The position numbers and the translations under genes were made by a program. From Setaria digitata (taxonomy: Eukaryota > Nematoda > Chromadorea > Rhabditida > Setariidae), in NCBI GenBank assembly GCA_003640385.1, contig RCAB01000694.1, positions 1 to 25,793 of the forward strand: DNA of 25,793 nucleotides, given 5' to 3'. How positions within the stretch are numbered: position 1 is the stretch's first letter; each line of letters begins with the position of its first letter. The notes under the pieces are model-generated. The model worked only from the letters and a program-made list of their open reading frames with translations, was not told the DNA's origin and did not search any database. Of this stretch, positions 23,096 to 25,793 are shown piece by piece.

Positions 23096-25167
23096 ACAAA
23101 CGGATTTGTTAATAGGAACATTGCGATAACCCAGTGATAAAGATAATGTTTATGAAAAGGAAACGTGACATAATATCGGATATTCTTTTCGTTAACAAGG
23201 CAAAAATTATTATTGTTTAAAAATGAAGCAGAAATTTGTACCGGTTGTTTTGGAATTTCTAATTGGCATTTTGCTCATTAACGTGTCTATTGCACAAAGA
23301 TCAGCAGGACAATCTAAATTAATTAATTAGTTGGGATTTATGTTACCATAAGATCGATAAGGTATGGTTGTTTAGTTGAAATAATTGGATGGCTGCGTTC
23401 TTTTTTCCTTTTTTTTTTTCATTTTTCTATTGAATTGTACAGGTGTGCTTTTAAAATTTTCGAAAAATCCCCAATCAACTACTAGATAGTATTAACTTCA
23501 AAGGTTTGTACATTTATTAGTATTAACTTCAAAGGTTTGTACATTTATTGAAAGATGAGATATAGTTTGCGGCGAAGAGAGGAAATAAAATCAAATTTTT
23601 GTTACTGAAAGAGCTTTAGTGAACAGCAATAAAGAAAAGGTATTATCGGAAATTGAATTTGAAATGGTGAGCAAATGTTGACAGATCGTCAATCAACAAT
23701 CAGAAACGTAATACATTAGTTATGAACTTGATACGATGCATAATTATCTCAATTATCTCCAAACACAGACATGTGCGTAATATGTTGTAGCGTTGGTCTG
23801 AATGTTAAAAATAAGATTTGATATTACTAAGATAAAATTTTAAAATTTATTATTAAATTTCAATTAGTATTATGAGTTGGATGTTACTGTTCATGGAGTT
23901 TGCGCATTTCTAAAACAAAATGTTTCAAAATTAATTCTGTTGAGCGAGAAAAAAAAAGCATATAAGTTTTCAAATCAAAAAATTTCCAAATCGTTACGTT
24001 TGAACTTTTTGTCCTAAATTTGATCAATTTTTGATGGAGCTTACCTTTTTGATATTTGTTTGTTCGATTACTGTATTCATTTTTCGGAAACGGTAAATTC
24101 GTAATTAAAAATGTTTTCGAGAAAGAATGAAATGTTCGTATTGTGAAAAAAAAAAAATTAATAATGTAGTAGTAATAATCAAACAGTAGCTATGGGAATT
24201 CCCACCAGTTATTTCGCGAAGAGTTATTATTTCTGTAGCAAATTAATTGTTGCACAATTGTTAGCTTTGATGTTTATGAAAGATTTTTCATTTTTCCTTT
24301 TCTTCTTATTTGGCAGTAATTAATATAAATTAAAAAATTAGCATTTGAAGAAAATTTGTATCGTAACAGGAAAGAAAGAAAAGATTATATTTAATAATAT
24401 TTTGATAAAAAATTAAATATAGGAAATAGATTTCAAATGTTTTAATTTCTAATTTGTACCATTTTCTTACTTTTTTTTTATCTGACAATTCATCTGTACA
24501 TAAATATGTATAAATGATTTTTTTATTGAGGAACTTTTATTTAATTATAAAATAATTAAAATAATGAGGAAAAAAATAATCAATTATCACAATGATAATA
24601 CTAATCTATATTATTTATTATCACTAACACATTTTTTCTTTCCGTTTATCTTTTTTTCGGTTTCCTTTTCTGTTCTTTGTTTTAAGACATAATTAAAAAT
24701 TTATACTTCCTCTTTAACAAGCAATCTTAGTTAATAATAATATTGTCAACAATAATCAGTATTTTTTAAAGATCCCAGAATGCATTATTTAAATCCTGAG
24801 TACAAAGAAAAATTGGAAAGGAGGAAAAAAAGAAACAAATAATTGAAAAAAAAAAAAAACCTTTTTTTAAAGCACAACAATTCATTGCAATAAATTCAAT
24901 AATATATTTAATAAAATTCATACAATCTAACAATTCTGACTATTCAAATTGTGCTCTTTGTAGCAATTTAATCCATAATTAATTTCACCGGCAAATTTTA
25001 AAATATAAAGCATAAATTATTTGGTACATCGATATAATAATTTTAGCAATTATTGAGGAAGAAGAAAAGAAGATAAATTTGTGAAATCTAATTATGAAAT
25101 TTATAATATTTAGTTTTTAAAATGTCTTATGAATATTCTTTTTTTTTCTTTTTTCCTGTTCAAAAAA
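23096..25167. other. AT-rich spacer between convergent ELP2 and NeuroD-like genes
   Basis: No coding exon was recognised. It should contain the 3' UTRs of both flanking genes. Plus-strand AATAAA hexamers at 23584-23589 and 23628-23633 could serve ELP2. A TTTATT at 24614-24619 could be the minus-strand signal of the bHLH gene. The rest is A/T homopolymer and simple sequence, plus the 31-bp tandem duplication listed separately. Confidence 0.6.
23487..23549 (+). repeat. 31-bp perfect tandem duplication
   Basis: The unit beginning AGTATTAACTTCAAAGG is present twice head to tail with no mismatch (23488-23518 and 23519-23549), plus one matching base before. Perfect identity suggests a recent duplication or an assembly artefact. 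Confidence 0.9.
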
Positions 25168-25516
25168 TTATTTACAATGGAAACCAATTGGTAGGAGAGG
25201 CAAAATAGTATTTGTTGAAATAGTTGATGTTGATGGAAATTTCGACATGGACATTTGCGCTGGAATTGTTTGATCAAATTGATTGCATTGTACATTAATA
25301 GTTTCCATAATGTTATTGCATTGATTTAAATTTGTTGATTGGATGGTTGAAATATATGATGGAAGATAAGTTTGTTTGGTAGGACAAAAGATTGATGCTA
25401 AATTACGATGATTATTATTACATTGCGAAGAATTATAATCATCATCGAGATAAGACTGATAATGTTGATGATAGTAACTATCATGTTGATGATAAGGTCG
25501 TTGTCGTTGTTGCAGT

Positions 25517-25548
<32 letters not shown>

Positions 25549-25741
25549 TTGTTGTTGTTGTTGTTGTCGCTGTTGTTGTTGTTGTTGAGTTAATGCAAGT
25601 AAGCGCGGTGGTACATGAAGTAATGTTGCAATTAAATTTGTCGTAGTTTGGCTCATTCCATTGCTTAACATATTAGCATACTCCAATGCACTTGGCTGTA
25701 CATTATTATCCAAGATATGATCCAATGCAGCAATATAATTC
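25168..25741 (-). CDS. cnd-1: NeuroD/CND-1 family bHLH transcription factor, 3'-terminal exon (partial)
   Basis: Nuclear proneural transcription factor; family members pair with class I E-proteins and bind E-boxes to drive neuronal differentiation. Only the last coding exon is in view: it starts at 25741 after a minus-strand TTACAG acceptor and ends at TAA 25168-25170, about 190 residues. It opens with NYIAALDHIL, matching the end of bHLH helix 2 in NeuroD (NYIWALSEIL). It then shows GMSQTTTNLIATLLHVPPR, the counterpart of GLSQPTTNLVAGCLQLNPR in the NeuroD-specific domain after the bHLH. The exon is entered with one base left over, so an AAG codon split by the intron would restore the usual AKNYI. 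A long Gln tract and a His/Tyr/Asn-rich tail follow, with no recognised motif. The basic region and helix 1 must lie past 25793. Family assignment is firm within NeuroD; which paralogue is less certain. Confidence 0.85.
25501..25587 (-). repeat. CAA/CAG polyglutamine tract in the NeuroD-like gene
   Basis: On the minus strand this is an almost pure run of CAA with scattered CAG codons, broken by CGA/CGG-type Arg and one Leu codon. It encodes about 26 Gln. The mixed codons suggest selection for glutamine or an old, stable tract rather than a fresh pure-repeat expansion. Confidence 0.9.
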
Positions 25742-25793
25742 CTGTAATTTAATTATTGCAATTATATGTATAATAATTATATATATAATAATA

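Noticed and set aside
25392..25646. Plus-strand open frames rich in Val or Leu over the Gln tract
   Set aside because: They are the complementary readings of the CAA/CAG repeat that encodes Gln on the minus strand.
25600..25741. MOZART1-like helical protein for the start of the minus-strand exon
   Set aside because: The helix pattern is superficially similar, but the block SQTTTNLIATLLHVPPR preceded by NYIAAL matches the NeuroD family much better.

Overview
This is AT-rich, intron-dense nuclear DNA from an animal, most likely a nematode. The four complete genes encode proteins that read as nematode or animal orthologues. They have many short GT-AG introns, long T homopolymers, and T-rich AG sites just upstream of the first ATG that look like spliced-leader acceptors. 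Intron density and base composition would suit a filarial (spirurid) worm, but the genus is inference and cannot be fixed from this window.

Layout: 1-4.4 kb is gene-poor and AT-rich with microsatellites. 4410-8008 (+) is ced-6/GULP, a PTB-domain engulfment adaptor with 9 coding exons (428 aa). 8.0-10.1 kb is mostly non-coding, but holds an unexplained, less AT-rich patch (about 9.09-9.87 kb) with two small unrecognised reading frames and a perfect hairpin carrying AATAAA on both strands. 10136-15180 (+) is SSRP1/Pob3, the HMG-box subunit of the FACT histone chaperone (17 exons, 685 aa). 16066-16656 (+) is ribosomal protein S28 (2 exons, 66 aa). 17151-23095 (+) is Elongator subunit ELP2, a WD40 protein (19 exons, 818 aa) with an apparent GC-AG intron. 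23.1-25.2 kb is AT-rich spacer with a 31-bp tandem duplication. 25168-25741 (-) is the last coding exon of a NeuroD/CND-1 family bHLH factor with a long polyglutamine tract; its DNA-binding exons lie beyond the right edge.

The exon models were built by hand. Every junction keeps frame and no internal stop remains, which supports the four full-length genes. SSRP1, RPS28 and ELP2 sit head to tail on one strand and all serve gene expression (chromatin transcription, translation, tRNA wobble modification). A shared transcript resolved by trans-splicing is possible but not shown. The NeuroD-like gene converges on ELP2. I saw no tRNA, rRNA, CRISPR or intact mobile element.
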